Source of the DNA: Clitopilus passeckerianus
Lineage: Eukaryota; Basidiomycota; Agaricomycetes; Agaricales; Entolomataceae
Assembly: GCA_944990035.1 (NCBI GenBank)
Contig: CALYLX010000157.1
Coordinates: 310,001-374,000 of the forward strand
Reading direction: 5' to 3'
DNA length: 64,000 nt
A program made the position numbers and the translations under genes. Below are positions 37,898-49,672 of this stretch, one piece after another. The first letter of the stretch is position 1, and every line of letters starts with the position of its first letter. The notes under the pieces are model-generated. The model worked only from the letters and a program-made list of their open reading frames with translations. It was not told the DNA's origin and searched no databases.

Positions 37898-38478
37898 TTG
37901 GCCGATACATTTGCAGGGGAGAAAAGCATTTAGGAGGAGAATAGGCCCTTCCGTACTCTGACATGAAGGCGATTGGAATTCGTCACTTTGTTCCAACTTA
38001 AGGACACCAAACAGGTATCTAGCCTATGAATTCAAAAAGCCACACCATGTCCAATCTATCTTTTTCAAATCAATGGATTGTGACGTATCTGGCCATGATC
38101 CGTCATCCTATAGTTTTCCCCAGGTGCAGTAGTATTTAGCCCTCCTCGAAGCATGTGGCGCACGGAAGTTCGGCCCAATGCGGCCGTTGCCGACTTCTAA
38201 ATATATCGATTCCGGCGACCAACAGTTCTTCCGCGCGGTTCCGGCCGACCCGAAATGGCTCAAGCTCCTGACTGACTGACATCTCCTGAGCCTCGAGAAC
38301 ATATCAGCAGTGGAAAAAACCATGCGGTCCTGCGTTCAAAGCTTTTACTCGTCTTATGGGCCTTTGCTTCCGACGAGTTATCTACATCTTCCTCTTCTGG
38401 TTACCTTAGGGCTTTCAAGAGCTACTTGAAAAGCTCACAAACGAAGCCAGAACTCGAGAATCAGCAAAGCCTACAAGC
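37898..38478. other. Intergenic, nothing recognised
   Basis: Separates the GRDP-like gene from the MurQ/GlcNAc-kinase fusion on the same strand. Only short ORFs are present. Presumed terminator and promoter region. Confidence 0.4.
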
Positions 38479-41050
38479 ATGGCAGTCTCAACTTCAGTGA
38501 ATACTGGGTCTCTGCAGACTGAATCAAGGAATTTGGAGACGGCTGATATCGATGTTGTCAGTACTTTGGACATGTGCTGTAGGTGCTCAGAATCTCGCAT
38601 AAACGTCCGCCAGTTGACCACATTCATTGAATAGACATAATCAACGCGCAAGACCACAATGTAGCACCAGCAGTAAAGACTTGCATCCCAGAGATTGCAC
38701 GTACTATCGATCTCATGGCTGAGAGAGCCAAGCAGGGTGGAAGGGTTCTATATATCGGTGCTGGAACGAGCGGAAGGTCAATTACAGCCGTTTTCGCCTC
38801 CTCCGTTGCAATGCCAATCTTGACTTCGTTCTCTTTCTGATACTAGATTAGGCGTTTTAGATGCTTCTGAGATGTAAGCTTCGAATTGTCCCATCTCCAA
38901 GCTCTACATTGACTGATCTACTTGACAGTCCCCCAACCTTTTCCGCGCCTTACTCCCAATTCGTTGCGTAAGTGGGCTTTCCGATCCTCAGATTCCTCAT
39001 GTCGATAACACGTCTCCCTTCGTTAGTCTAATGGCAGGCGGAGACCATGCAATACGAAACGCTGTGGAAGGCGCCGAGGACTCTACTACTCAACCCATCA
39101 CAGACCTTGAGCTCATCTCCCCGCTTATCTCTCCAGTGGACACCCTCATTGGTATCGCCGCTTCCGGGCGTACACCCTACGTTCTAGCTGGATTGGAGCA
39201 TGCTAAAGCAAAGGGACTCCTGACAGTGGGCGTCAGCTGTGTCAACCCCAGCGCGATGAGGGGACGGTGCGACTGTTTGATCGAGTGCGTTGTTGGTCCA
39301 GAGGTGGTGACTGGAAGTACGAGGTTAAAGAGTGGGACGGCTACGAAGTTGGTAGGTTTACCCTTTGCTCTTCTGAGAAACATTGGATTGATGATATACA
39401 GATCCTGAACATGCTATCGACTGGCGTGATGATTCGTATTGGAAAAACGCACGGAAACCTTGTACGTTCTTGTGCTTGACCCACCCTTCTTATGCTTACC
39501 CCTCGCTCCATAGATGGTAGACGTTAGATCTTCCAACCTCAAGCTTATAGACCGTGCACGTCGTATTTTCCGAACCGTCCTCTCCAACTCTTCCTGCCCC
39601 TCATCACTCTCAGATGAACAAATTGACGCCCTGATTGGGAGATGCGAGGGAAGTGTCAAGCTCGCATTGGTTGTTGAGAAAGTAGGTTGCAGCGTTGAGG
39701 AAGGGAAGAAGAGGATAAAGGAGGCCGGCGGAGCCTTGAAGAAAGCATGGGAGGTCAAAAGCGCCGAAAAGACGACTGAACCTGCCGCTACACCCGCTCC
39801 AGTAGTGAATGGAAGCGAGAAACCCCAACCCGAACTGATCCTTTGCATTGATGCCGGAGGAACGAAATGTGCAGCTGTGATTGCAAGCAAGGACGGCATT
39901 TTGGCTAGGGCTGAGGCTGGGCCATGTAATTTGTAAGTTGAAGTGCTGTCTGAGCAAGTAGCTAGGCAAACTGACGGTGTTCAATACCACTAGTGTAACC
40001 CTTGGTCATGATCTGGCCCTCTCAGCCATCTCTACCGCTGTCGGTGCTGCCCTAGCCTCCCTCCCCTCTCCCATCTCGTCTTCCACCTCTTCTTCACCTG
40101 CCAAACCGACGACATCAGCCCTACCACTCAGCCAGCCGCTCTTCACTGCTGTTTGGGTTGGCGGAGCAGGCCTGGATCGCAAGGGCGACATCGAGCGTGT
40201 CCGAGAAAGGTTGATGAAGTTCTTTGCTCTGGACAAACCCGAACAACTACTCGTTACAAACGACGCTGCCTTGTTAGCCGCTGCAGTCGTCAAACCCGGA
40301 GAAGAGAACAAGAGCAAGAACGGTATCATCCTCATCACCGGAACCGGGAGCATCACCTACTCCTTCAACATCTCTTCCTCTTCTTCCACCGCCTCGAAAC
40401 CAAATCTATCCGTTACTCCATTGTCCCGATCCTCAGGTTGGGGGTACCTCCTAGGCGATGAAGGCTCGGCCTACTCCATCGGCCGCGAAGCCCTCCGCCG
40501 GGCCCTTCGCACACGCGACCTTGGCCTGCCTCCAACTGCCCTGCATACCAAGCTCGCAGAGTATTTCGGCCTAAATGCAAAGGAAGGCGGTGTTGGAATC
40601 ATCATCAGTGCAGTATATGCGCCGAACTGGACTCACGTTGGCCCAGTTGTCCCTGAAGACAACTCAAAAGAAGGCGGTATGGACCCTAAACTGAGGATTG
40701 CTGGGTTGGCGAGGTTGGTTGTGGGCGCTGCGTTCCCTGATGGCGAGGCAGAGGAAGGAGATGAGGAGGCGTTGGATATTGTCAGGACGGTTGCGAGGAG
40801 CTTGGTGGATACTGTTCGGCCGTTGATCATCTCGTCTTCTTTGAATGGGGTCGAGAATCCAGGTGGGCATACAAGAGTTAAGGCGGAAGAGACAACGCTT
40901 GTGATGGGAGGTGGGCTGAGCCAGGTGACGGCCTTCCAACAGCTGATTGTCGACGAGTTGAAGAAAGAGGGGATCGTTTTCGAGAGTGTGGAGAGGGTAG
41001 AGGACCCAGCTGGTGCTGCTGTCGGGGTGTTAGCTTGCAGGTTTCTTTAG
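38479..41050 (+). CDS. MurQ-type etherase / N-acetylglucosamine-kinase-like fusion protein
   Basis: Exons from ATG 38479; the first ends at 38578 (GTAGGT donor) and the second begins at 38635. Further short exons give [33 protein letters not shown]. The N-terminal half has the SIS sugar-isomerase signatures of MurNAc-6-phosphate etherase: [75 protein letters not shown] and MVDVRSSNLKL. A linker rich in Ala/Pro/Glu follows. The C-terminal half is a BadF/NAGK-type ATPase: LILCIDAGGTKCAAVIAS (phosphate 1), FTAVWVGGAGLDR, NGIILITGTGSI, GWGYLLGDEGSAYSIG and TTLVMGGGLSQV. MurQ releases lactate from MurNAc-6-P; NAGK-like enzymes phosphorylate amino sugars. In a fungus, peptidoglycan-derived or chitin-derived sugars are plausible substrates, but this is inference. 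Both halves look complete. Confidence 0.88.
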
Positions 41051-41255
41051 AACCTAGCGACAGCAGAGGTAACGGAAGATGGGGGGATGAATGACACTCA
41101 GAAGACAGACAGAAAGGACAGAATGCAGAGTAGCAATACAGTATGGTATTAAAAGTGGTATCGGATAAACGTGTCTAGTACATAAAAGGACCAAATTCGA
41201 AAGCGCTGCATATCATATCATTCAAATCATAAAAAGTAGTCCTCCAAGCTCGAGC

Positions 41256-42059
41256 TCAACATGAGCAGCCACCTGCTGCATTCTCGTGGTCATCCGACAA
41301 CCCAACAACTTGTACACCGCCCGGTACGCCTCCGCGTCCATTCGACGTGTTGGTTGTGTTCCCTTTCCCCCCGCCTGAGGCAGACTTAGCCCACAGCTCT
41401 GGTGTATCGATGATCTTTTCCACCACCTCCCGGAACGTCTCTGTGACATTCGTATCCGTCTTGGCCGAAGCTTCAATGAAGAGGGAGTTCATCCGTGTGG
41501 CGAAAGCCTGAGCTTCAGATGTTGACACTTGTCTGGAGAATTCTCTGTCGAGTTTGTTGCCCACGAGGATCTTGACGACTGATGAGGAGACGTAGGTGTC
41601 GAGTTCATTGTACCATTTCGGTAGAGCGTCGAATGATTCTCGGTTGGAGACGTCGTAGACTGAGAGGGGCATAGCCGCAATGTGAGGCGGATGGTCATGA
41701 TAAGAAAGACAATGCAATCGTACCTAGTATAACCCCCTGAGCACCTCTATAATACGAAGAGGTAATTGTTCGGAACCGTTCTTGCCCAGCCGTATCCTGT
41801 TCCGTATTAGACCTTGATTCATAGTCACATATCCTTGCCTACTTACCCAAATGCTCAGCTTAACCTTCTTCCCATTCACCTCCATCTTATGCACCCTGAA
41901 ATCAACACCAATAGTCGCACTGCTCTCATCTTCAGGTAACCAACTTTCGTCGGAAAACCGCAGGAGCAAGCTGCTCTTCCCTACCGAGGAATTGCCGATT
42001 AGCAGGAGCTTGACATTGATAGGTTGGGCGTTCGCAGACGCAGCTGGTGTTGGTGCCAT
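41256..42059 (-). CDS. Rab18-type small GTPase
   Basis: Three exons on minus: 42059-41847, 41796-41724 and 41659-41256. G-box motifs are complete: GNSSVGKSS (P-loop), ATIGVDF (switch I), WDTAGQERF (switch II, across the first splice), VGNKLD and EASAK. The sequence [10 protein letters not shown] resembles the Rab18 hallmark, and [20 protein letters not shown] is typical. The C-terminus ends GGCSC, a CxC prenylation signal. Rab18 GTPases act on ER and lipid-droplet membranes. The C-terminal hypervariable region is Gly/Asn/Thr-rich. Fungal subfamily assignment is by motif only; a tree would be needed to exclude another Rab. Confidence 0.9.
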
Positions 42060-42225
42060 AGTTTATGAGTTCTAAGCCAAAGTCTAGTTCTAGCAGAAGA
42101 AGTGGGGAATGGTCAGGATGCGGATGCGGTGATGGTCTAGTGAGGTCAGGCTGTGTGGCGATGACCCATGACTTGGGGTAAGGTGAGTGTCCCCGTTTGG
42201 ATGCCGTGGCTGATGATGCTGGAGG

Positions 42226-42311
42226 GCCATGGGGAAATGGCAAGATTATATATGAACCATTTCTTTCAGCTCCCCGACGTCCGGGTTCGATCCCCTCAAC
42301 TGAACAATGCA
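42226..42311 (+). repeat. tRNA-like dispersed repeat, copy 1
   Basis: This segment aligns with 46129-46216 at roughly three quarters of positions. They share GGGAAATGG near the start and the exact run CCGGGTTCGATCCCCTCAAC near the end, then GAACAATGCA. GGTTCGATCCC matches a tRNA T-arm/B-box; ATGGCAAGATT is a poor A-box. The T-stem does not pair fully and no complete cloverleaf could be drawn, so it is not called a functional tRNA. Confidence 0.5.
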
Positions 42312-42923
42312 CTCGCCATTCAGATTACTTCTGAACAGCTACCTATACTCTCAATGAATCTTCAACAGTGTTGATATCAGCCTGGGCTGCTTGGTATTCA
42401 ATGCATGGCAATCCATCCGAAAGAATGCCGGCCTCTGAGAATCTCAGCGATGCACATGCCTCCGAGGTTTGCTGGTTACAGGCGATCCATTCTAGGTGAC
42501 CACCCGTGCGGAGACTCCGGACCTTTGGTTTCTCGGCGATTTACAGACCTCTGAGGGTATTGGTGATTGCTGGGACTCCCCGACTCAAAACACCACTCTT
42601 CTTGGGGCGGACACTGGCATGTTAGAAGAGTACTAACGGGGCAGAAGACCGATTTCGTTAAACAGATCTGTCGATGTGGACGAAAGATGGCGAAGTTTGG
42701 AAGATATATCGATAGCGAGAAACAGTATGAAACTACGTGTGAGAACCTGGAGGCGCTTGTGATAGAAGACATGTGGTGGGGACTATAGATGGACTCTGCG
42801 ATAAGGTATTTGGTGGAATCAGAACGACAGTTTCACGATGAACGGTCATGATCACTCCGTAATTTCTGCATACAACTTGTCCGATACGGTCAGTCATTCC
42901 TAGAGTGTCACTTCTCTGAGTTG

Positions 42924-43958
42924 CTACGACCACCCGACCACCCGACCCCCTCTCCCCGACATATCACTCAACTCTTTCTCTAGCCCTCGAAACTCCTCTT
43001 CCAGCACTTTCGCATTGCTGCCCTGCATCGCATGATCAAAATCAATCAGCGTCGCTCGATCATCGTGGATAAGAACATTATGTTTGTTGATGTCGCCATG
43101 CTTGATGCCCAACTGGTGTAATTTCGACAGCGCCTGCTGACACTGAACCAAATCCTCTGGCGTAGCGTGCTGGAAGCTATCGATGCGCTCCATCACGAAG
43201 CCAATAACTCGACCTTCCTCGGTCAAGTGCCCGAGAAACTGGGGGCCGATTTGGTGATCATGTATCCATTGGTATGCACGAGTTTCAGAATCGAGGTAAG
43301 GTAGTTCCCAAGGGAATCGAGCAAATTTGACTATGATGGGTAGCTCAAACTGGGGAGTGCTGGCTTCGTAAACATTGGACCGGAGTTTATCTCCCATCTG
43401 AAGGCTTAGGTGGTCGATTTGGCGGGAATGCCAGAGGTGTGAGATACTTGGGAGTTCGACTTTCGTGACCTCGGAAAAGTGGGGGCGGCCATCTGCGCAA
43501 TTCCGAGATATACGGCCGGTATTCCAGTCACCAGGCGGAAGGGGGGGTAAGATGGAGATTAAGGAGGGCGCGAAGCACATATCGTCGGCACTATACAATC
43601 CCGCATCGATGGTCAGATATTTGACGAACTTACCATCGACTAGAATGCGAAACTCGCTTTCATCGACGTCTAAAGGGTCGACGCTGACCTGGAGCACTTC
43701 GATGTCATGGACAGTGTCTCCCATGACGTTACAGAAGAAGAGGGCTGTCGTGCAATCAGAGAAAGCGGCCGTGATAAAGAGACTCTGTGAGAAAGTTTTG
43801 TGGTTGTGTGGTTTCGAAACCAGAATCTGCCTCGCAAACAACAAATGCAAGCAGTTGTGGTCTAAACGGAGTTCGCCGTATTTATTGTCGTCTTTATATA
43901 AGATGACCTGTGCAACAAATCGGCAAAAAAGTCGATTTTTTGTCGATAACTCCGTCAT
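42924..43958 (-). CDS. Small-molecule-kinase-like protein (APH/protein-kinase fold)
   Basis: Uninterrupted 344-aa ORF. The C-terminal half shows a kinase-like core: FELPIIVKFARFPWE (ATP-anchoring lysine region), SETRAYQWIHDHQIGPQFLGH, VIGFVMERIDSF (hinge), then LHQLGIKHGDINKHNVLIH with the catalytic HGD and the metal-binding asparagine, and ATLIDFDHA as the DFG equivalent. The catalytic residues are therefore present. Similar fungal proteins are often mis-annotated as alpha-galactosidase A precursors. The N-terminal ~150 residues are unrecognised. A later Met within CNVMGDTVHDIE is an alternative start. Substrate unknown. Confidence 0.75.
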   Translation of the reverse strand: MTELSTKNRLFCRFVAQVILYKDDNKYGELRLDHNCLHLLFARQILVSKPHNHKTFSQSLFITAAFSDCTTALFFCNVMGDTVHDIEVLQVSVDPLDVDESEFRILVDGKFVKYLTIDAGLYSADDMCFAPSLISILPPLPPGDWNTGRISRNCADGRPHFSEVTKVELPSISHLWHSRQIDHLSLQMGDKLRSNVYEASTPQFELPIIVKFARFPWELPYLDSETRAYQWIHDHQIGPQFLGHLTEEGRVIGFVMERIDSFQHATPEDLVQCQQALSKLHQLGIKHGDINKHNVLIHDDRATLIDFDHAMQGSNAKVLEEEFRGLEKELSDMSGRGGRVVGWS

Positions 43959-44827
43959 AACTACGGCGCAACTGGTCGCCGTTTATCAATATCCACTAGT
44001 ACGAACTCGGAACTCGTGTGTCATCCTGATATAATCAATTGTAGAAGGTGCTGTGTGTGGGTGTGGGTGTGGGTGTGGGTGTGTGTGTGGTGTGCATGCT
44101 GTGGTCGAGTTCGGGTATCCGCTTGTTTTTGTGGGGGTTTTGGTTCACAACAAGTCACCTCGCCGCCTTTCGTCAAAGGACGATGGGGTGAGGGAAAATA
44201 AAACAAGAAAATAGTTTGACGGCCGGGCGCTTCTCATTCATGGCTCTGCAAATCTGATCTAGATGTTCATTTGTACTGTAGCGCCGAAAATGATATAAAC
44301 TCCCAGACAGCTTTCCTTTGATTGCCATTCATACAGTATCCGACATTTCCACCACACACACGCGCTCAAGAATCACAGTTCGTTCAAATTGCTTTATAAA
44401 ACGAGGTTCCATCAACGTTAGTGTACGTTCATTGAAAAATGTGCACCATAAGCGCTTTTTGGCTAACAAACTTCTTAGCTAAATGTGTGAACAGGATTAT
44501 CGTTAATATAGCTGTGGCTGCAAGAAAAATGAGGAATTTCACCAATGTGCCGCGAGACTGGGGACCAATGCCTGTCACTCAGCTTGTACTTCCGGAGTCG
44601 GCACATATGTGCCCTAGGCACTTGGTACAGCCAGGAAAAGATGAAATGCATCGCTAGACCAGATTCAAGCATAAGAGGATACAACTCTAGCATTAGGGGG
44701 AGGGGGAAAGAGGCGGCGGGCTGCCTGGTTTCAGAAATCGTTTCTTCAATTTTGCTCACTTTATGTCCGTTGACAGCCACTAATACAAAGACTATCTACC
44801 GGTTGATTCTGAAAATGCCGTTGATTA
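43959..44827. other. Intergenic region with a GT-rich microsatellite
   Basis: Apart from the simple repeat at 44052-44095 no gene or structural element was recognised. Short ORFs in 44.4-44.8 kb carry no family features. Confidence 0.4.
44052..44095. repeat. GGGTGT/GT microsatellite
   Basis: About 44 bp of tandem GTGTGG and GT units (GTGTGGGTGTGGGTGTGGGT core). It lies upstream of the kinase-like gene at 42924-43958. Confidence 0.85.
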
Positions 44828-45760
44828 TTAGCTATTGAGATGATGCTTTCCATGTCTGATATTCCCGCATTCCCTGAGATGCTCCTTGAATGATCCTACG
44901 GTGAATTTCCGTCTGAAATGTAGGGGGCGACTGTAGTGGGATTTCTGACATCCTGTGCAATGGAAGCCCCATTCCAGCTCTTGGGAACTTTTGCTAAGCC
45001 ATGGTGTCCGAACGATTGCCATGAAACGCAACGGATTCCCAGATTTTCCGTTGAAGGGGTCTTGAGTTGCCATGCTCGATACGTAGTGTTCCATGGCACT
45101 GACGGAGCCGTGCAGCGTAATACCTGCGCGACGAGCGCAGTCGGAGTCCACCAACGCGACTTGCGCACGAACTTTTCTTTGGTTCGGCGAATATGTGCCC
45201 GGTATGCTTTTCATGCTAGGCAAGGTGCCAAGGATCGGACGGTTAAGCCCAAACTTGCGAATCGCATGACGATACCGCAGTGGTAGATACCGTTTATCCT
45301 CCGACAGACAGAGGAAGCAAACTCGTTTGCCAGTAAGGATGTAGAGGTAGCCGCCAAAATCGCCGCACTCTTCTCATTCAGCCGTGCATAATTTCTCGTA
45401 GAGCATTTCGCAGGTGATCCAACGGCTGGCCTTGATATATATGATGCCACGGAGTGCATTGTATGCATGTTTCCTGATTGCTTTATACTGAGGAAAATAT
45501 TCCACGAGCCACATAGTCCGTCGATTTACGTATCGGAAATCCGTAAGGGTACGTAGATCGAGTTGCCAGAGAATTTCACGAAGGAGCTCGAGGGGAAGTG
45601 TATCGAGAGCACCGAGGTGCGTTTTAGGAGGATTGGAAATATGGTCTTTGTCGAGCTAGCATTTCGAGTCGGGGAGGTTGTCATCCAGCGTGAAGTCCTT
45701 GAGGTTAATATGCGTGTAGGTCAGGTCATGACGGCATTCAGAGATGCTGAGGGGTGATTC
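44828..45760 (-). pseudogene. Decayed F-box protein gene
   Basis: On the minus strand a recognisable F-box (LGALDTLPLELLREILWQLD, LRTLTDFRYVNRRTM) begins near 45640. It continues in different frames as GQPLDHLRNALREIMHG, ARLNEKSAAILAAT...LAPCLA and then RKVRAQVALVDSDCARRAG up to HFRRKFTVGSFKEHLRECG, stopping at 44828. Keeping the homologous order needs at least two frame changes plus read-through of stops (a TAG before the F-box at SKC*LDKD and TGA after LAPCLA). No GT-AG pairs fix these. The type, an agaricomycete F-box protein with a C-terminal Cys-containing segment (HCTGCQKS), is inferred from sequence feel and not from a search. Confidence 0.6.
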
Positions 45761-46128
45761 GCTTTCGTGCATTTCGGGGATTCGCCACGGACGGATTCAG
45801 AGTAATACTCAGATGCTGATCTGCTCTGTTCTCGGGGATTGAAAGATGCTGATCTCGGAGACCTGCAGTGTTTCGAACTTTGGGACGTTTTGTGGTGAGA
45901 GAGCAATGTTTTCGCGGGGGACACCACACCCAAAGAAATTATGAGCGGCTAATCCGAATCGAATCCCACGCCCGTCCGAGCCATCGCCCGCCATCACACG
46001 TGACCTCAATCAGATGAATGGTCCGACGACAAAGCCAAAACTGAATTTGACGAGGCCCCAAAAGAGCCACTACCTAACGGTAGCGGGAATTGACTTATCA
46101 CACGCTTTTAGCGCCGTCTTATGAGAGA

Positions 46129-46216
46129 GCCATAGGGAAATGGTAATATCATATACGGACTATCCATTCACCTTTCCAACATCCGGGTTCGATCCCCTCA
46201 ACGGATGAACAATGCA
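46129..46216 (+). repeat. tRNA-like dispersed repeat, copy 2
   Basis: Second copy of the element at 42226-42311, same orientation. It reads GCCATAGGGAAATGGTAAT, then CGGACT, and ends with CCGGGTTCGATCCCCTCAAC. TGGTAATATCA here is a somewhat better A-box and CGGACT recalls a tRNA-Gln anticodon arm, but the arm does not close. A tRNA-derived SINE or decayed tRNA is the likeliest explanation. Confidence 0.5.
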
Positions 46217-46418
46217 GTTGTCCTCTGGACGGCTGCCCCCTCCCAATTTATTCACCGCATCGGGGACTTCCACTTCAAGGGCCATGTCATCGTTAGGATT
46301 TGGTTGGGCCATTCTAAACCAGAGTAAATCTCGGTACACAGGAACGCTAGCCAGGCTCCTGAAAGGCAGGATTCTATATTGCAACAATCTTCCTGATGCC
46401 AACACAGAAAAGTCACGA

Positions 46419-49400
46419 TTATCTGTGAGAATGCAACACCACGCAGATGGAATCACTGTAATGCTGAAGTTTTACTGGTACCTATATAACTTGATTAGCT
46501 TTCTACTGATTGCAACCCCATATAAGTAACATACCGTTGAAATCTCGCCCATAGGTTGGGCATCAACCATGCTCGCCGCGTAGCCAATCCAGCTTCCGCC
46601 CTCAGAACCATGATACCACACCGGAATGGGGGTCATGAACGCGGGATCATGAGCCACCGCCAAGGACTCATTAGGACACTTCCCCTTCATCAAACTCAGA
46701 GCTCTGAGTAGATTGCCGCTCGGACCTGGCTTTGCCTTCTTCGCCTTCTTCTCCAACCTGACAACGCGCTGCCTGTCGTTCGAGACAGAGTCACGATTGT
46801 TGTAGACGGAGTCGTGGTCGCTCGGGTGTGTGCTGGCAACGGTGGCAAGGCTCCTGAACGGAGGGAGTTGCAGGAATCCTTCGTAGAACCCAGCTGATTC
46901 GGTGCGGAACCCGTTCAGCCCCAAGTATTCGTTGATTGCTTTTCCTGTGCCGGGACATCCGCAAGAGATGTAATCCACGTTGAACCGTGCTCTCCAAGCT
47001 TTGCAGGTATCTTCGAACGCGTTGGATAGTCGGTTCTCTTCCACCTTGTCATTGCTGTGTCGTCATCAGGCGTCGTTCATAAGGATCTAGCAAGATGCAA
47101 ACTCACTGATCAACCAACCGGCCAAGACAGTTCCTGCAACTGTTATGGTACCTCTGCCCGGATATTTGATGCGTATGCCATGCCAGATCGATATCTAGGG
47201 TAGGTACCAAGAGCGACGTGCTGTTGGACGAGAGTAGATCCAGGAATCTGACATAGCCCAACATGAGTGAATCGCAGTGCGTATTGGATACCTTCAGCGT
47301 ACCCGTGATATCTCACAATGGCATAGTGGAGTAGGACATCGTTCTTGAAGCAATTAAAGAAAGTCGGCCGCAGCCAGCCTAAACTATCCATCTTCTCGAC
47401 AAAAGAACTTTGTCTCAGAACCTGGTGGAGAGTTTTCATGAAGGTTTTGTGATTCCAAGGCAACTAGTACTCACCGAACCTCTAAGATCCACAGAGAACA
47501 AATTACCGTCTGTATATGCTGAGAATATTCTTCGCGAACTGTGAGGTTTGCCCATATGTCAGCATCTTCCACCAGAGAGGAAGTAAACTGAAAACATACA
47601 GTGCTTCAGTCTCGTAGCCACTATTCCGGAGCCACACATCGATTCCATCAATGATCTGATACAGGGAAAAATCATGCCGGTACAATATCGAAAGCACCCA
47701 TCCTTCATTGATCAGATCGTCTCGCCCCGTGAGTCGAGTTGGTCGAAGTGCTGCATTCCTATGCCTCCTGAGCAACATTGGCATCAACCTCTCATCAGCT
47801 AATCCGCGAGGACATTGGAAGTCTTCAAATTTGAGGATTTTGTCTTTGGTTTTCCGAGCTTGGGATCCGTTATCGACTCCGCTACCTGGAGTCCAGAGTG
47901 TGCCGCTGAAGGATGAAATTTAATGAGCCTGATAATTTGGTGCTGGGGATTCAAGGAAACATACGCAATGTGGCTGTGTTCTGCATCAACATCTGGCCGA
48001 ACCAGGTCCTCAGCAAGTTTGCGAGCGCCGAGGGTGGACTTAACAATGTCACGTTCAAGGAAATAGCATAGATTGTTGGAGCATTTCACTTTGAATTTCT
48101 GTTGCAGATAACCTGTTCCTTCTGAATTTACGTAGGCTGAAAAGGTAATGAGCTACAGCTGTTCCAAATCCAGGATGATGTACTTACGGTGTAGGATAGG
48201 TTCTTGGCAATCTGGACACCAGACTAGCTTGAGCTTGTTCTGCTTTGCATCCTCAAAGGGGTCGAACGGTCGTCCTTGAGTCTTAAGGTTCCAAACCTGC
48301 TTCCGAAGACTGGTGGTGGGTTCGTGCACGATTGTAGCCAGAGCATGAAGCTGATTCCAGGGTTATGAGCACGCCCAAAAAGAACAAGAAAATTAGAAAT
48401 ACCAGAGAAGGTGCAAAAACAAGATGGCCAATTCGACCGAGGATGCGTAGTGCTGGGACTCGCCAGCAATCTTCTGCGTACCAGCTGCCAAATGAGAGTC
48501 AAACCATTGAGCATCCGAACCGATATTGTGGATCATACCCCGGGTTGAGTAGGTAGGAATGCCAGATCTGCAAGAGTATGAGTTGCCAGTAGAGCCTGCA
48601 ATATGTTGATCACTCACCATCAAAACATCTAGCGGTGGCACTAGTTCTTCTAGAGTTCTTTTTGCATCCTCTTTTCTGAGAGATTCCGACCAAGTCGCAA
48701 ACCTGTATGAAAAGATGAATTACTGCCTTACTTCGAGAGCAATTGGCAACACAAACCTTTCGACAGCAAATCCGACAAACCATGCCCACCTCCTCTCTTT
48801 GTCCTCAGGAAATGGAGATATAGGGTACGTTGTTGGATCGTCCATATCCTCAACAGTCCTCCTCAGCATCTTAAATGCATCAAGAAGGGAGAGATGATCT
48901 TTCAGCAGTGTGGTCGTCACTACCGGCTCAACAAGTGTGTTGCGGATGATGTATACAGATGGGTAGTTGGGTTGGACTCTCGTCTGCTCAGGGACACGCT
49001 GCGTGTTCGGCCGTACAGGCATAGATTGACTCCGTGCAACAGGATGGGGTGTCTGCCTGCTATTGGCCGCCGAAAACGTTTCATGTCGCTGAGGAAGAAG
49101 CGCGCCAGTTGTCCTGGGGTCTTGACGATTGGGCTCAAGAGGCGCGTTCTCTGTCGCAGGTTGCACAGCAGGGTTTGCATTCGGAGACTGTCCGTTCTAG
49201 ATCAGTGTTCCAACTCCGCAGGGTCAAGAGGGCGAATACTTACCGGTTCATGAGAGTTGACATTATCCCTCAGGGTTACAACATCGTTCATTCGCTGATG
49301 CAACTCATCTGTGGTCGGAATCACAGGGGAGTTCGTGGGTCCGATGGTCGACATTCTTGGTGTTGCAAGATCCTCTGAGATATACTCGAATGAAATGTCG

Positions 49401-49672
49401 GTCAAGTAGGATGGAGGCCTAGGGCTAGGTGTCTGCCTAGATTCTTCGGAGTTTTGAGACGCCCCGCCGGTAATAGTGGCTATATCACTCTCGTCCGCGA
49501 GTTCAGTGGCATAACTCGGAGGCCTTGGATTGGCGTGACTCGAAGGAGGAGGAGCCGTAGTGCGTCGAGATCTGTATGAAGGAAGCCGCGACAACGAAGA
49601 CGCGCCATACACCGATTCTGCGTCGAGCTCATAGCTGGTTTCGTACACACCCTGGCCATCATCGTGGGGCAT
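46419..49672 (-). CDS. GRDP-like (formerly DUF1399) domain protein, copy 2
   Basis: Multi-exon minus-strand paralogue of 34524-37897, with matching blocks throughout: ASSLSRLPSYRSRR, PRPPSYLTDISFE, DHLSLLDAFKMLRRTVEDM, RRWAWFVGFAVERF, LTGRDDLINEGWVLSI, SFVEKMDSLGWLRP, the signature PTLDIDLAWHTHQ and DYISCGCPGTGKAIN. The last exon follows an intron donor after GEIST (GTATGT) and reads VPVKLQHYSD, matching VHPSLKHYTD of copy 1; it stops at 46419. All blocks are open, so both copies look functional. Start 49672 (MPHDDGQGVYE) is the first Met before the conserved block. The function of the family in fungi is unknown to me. Confidence 0.8.

Noticed and set aside
42226..42311. Functional tRNA gene
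   Set aside because: A B-box-like run is present, but acceptor, T and anticodon stems do not pair into a full cloverleaf.
44052..44095. Interstitial telomere repeat
   Set aside because: Units are GTGTGG/GT, not TTAGGG-type; a simple microsatellite explains it.
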